A DNA stretch of 64,000 nucleotides from assembly GCA_035771165.1 (NCBI GenBank), contig JAWNZC010000348.1, forward strand, positions 5,744,001 to 5,808,000. The letters are read 5' to 3'. The position numbers were made by a program, and so were the translations under genes. Origin of the DNA: Paragorgia papillata (Eukaryota; Cnidaria; Anthozoa; Scleralcyonacea; Coralliidae). The notes under the pieces were generated by a model that was not told the DNA's origin, searched no databases, and was given only the letters and a program-made list of their open reading frames with translations. Positions 63,715-64,000 of the stretch are shown piece by piece. How positions within the stretch are numbered: position 1 is the first letter of the stretch; each line of letters begins with the position of its first letter.

Positions 63715-63830
63715 TTAATACGATGAAGGGCTCGATCCGCTTGAAACGTCAGTTTTTCGTCACTAAAAATCTCAGCAGTTCACCACCTTTTCACTTTGCT
63801 CTGTTCAAAATACTGCCTATATGAAGCACT
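63715..63830 (+). repeat. Hammerhead-like unit, right half
   Basis: CGATGAAGGGCTCGATCCGC, GAAACGTC (63743-63750), then CTCAGCAGTTCACCACC, CACTTTGCTCTGTTC and ATACTGCCTATATGAAGCAC. The core has lost the first CTG. It shows the uninterrupted order of the family's right side. Confidence 0.6.
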
Positions 63831-64000
63831 CTATTTTTTAACTTTTTTAAAACATTGTCATAAAAATAATAAATCATGGGAATTACGCGATGTAGAAACA
63901 TCATCTGAAGACCAAAGGGTGGAAGGAATGGACTGACCGACAACGAAGTTTATACATCAGTCGTCTGTCATTTATGGTAACTGTCTCGTTGGATGATGCA

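Overview
The window looks like a metazoan, most likely cnidarian (anthozoan-like), nuclear DNA segment. It is AT-rich, its genes are split by GT-AG introns, and long stretches between exons are filled with short inverted-repeat (MITE/foldback) elements, LINE 3' ends and microsatellites. The phylum is an inference from gene content and repeat style; no species can be named from the sequence alone.

Three spliced genes on the + strand are well supported. (1) Positions 5980-8146 hold five in-phase exons of a nucleolar RNA-recognition-motif protein of the NIFK (MKI67 FHA-domain-interacting) family; the 5' exon was not found. (2) Positions 13170-22058 hold an eight-exon Cys-loop (pentameric ligand-gated) channel gene, predicted 494 aa. 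(3) Positions 27272-37850 hold a second gene with the same eight exons and the same intron phases, predicted 478 aa. Genes 2 and 3 are tandem paralogues of the GABA-A/glycine-receptor type. Each has a signal peptide, a loop D 'YFRQQW' motif, a 13-residue Cys loop, four membrane segments and an anion-type 'PAR' M2 entrance. Some coding blocks of the pair (exon 4, M2, M4) are nearly identical in DNA, while exon 6, which carries binding loops B and C, is only about 41% identical in protein. That mosaic suggests gene conversion or selection block by block.

The remainder is mostly repeats. There are 3' pieces of non-LTR retrotransposons at 4564-5140, 23297-24578, 34168-34620 and 58066-59040, and a Harbinger-like transposase fragment at 14310-14597. 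A hAT-type MITE with a perfect 8-bp target duplication lies at 46063-46429. A roughly 0.42-kb element occurs twice (41978 and 44193), and many foldback elements sit inside the channel introns. Positions 38-64 kb show no convincing gene, only two weak candidates near 47-48 kb.

The most interesting non-gene signal is a dispersed short unit whose centre reads CTGANGA...GAAACGT, the arrangement of a hammerhead-ribozyme core with a very short stem III. Two copies (57795-57977, and 23189-24636 interrupted by a LINE) are bounded by 14-15 bp direct repeats that look like target-site duplications, so the unit appears to move by retroposition. A second curious family is a tandem 102-133 bp repeat with a conserved linker at 2194, 10165 and 52034.
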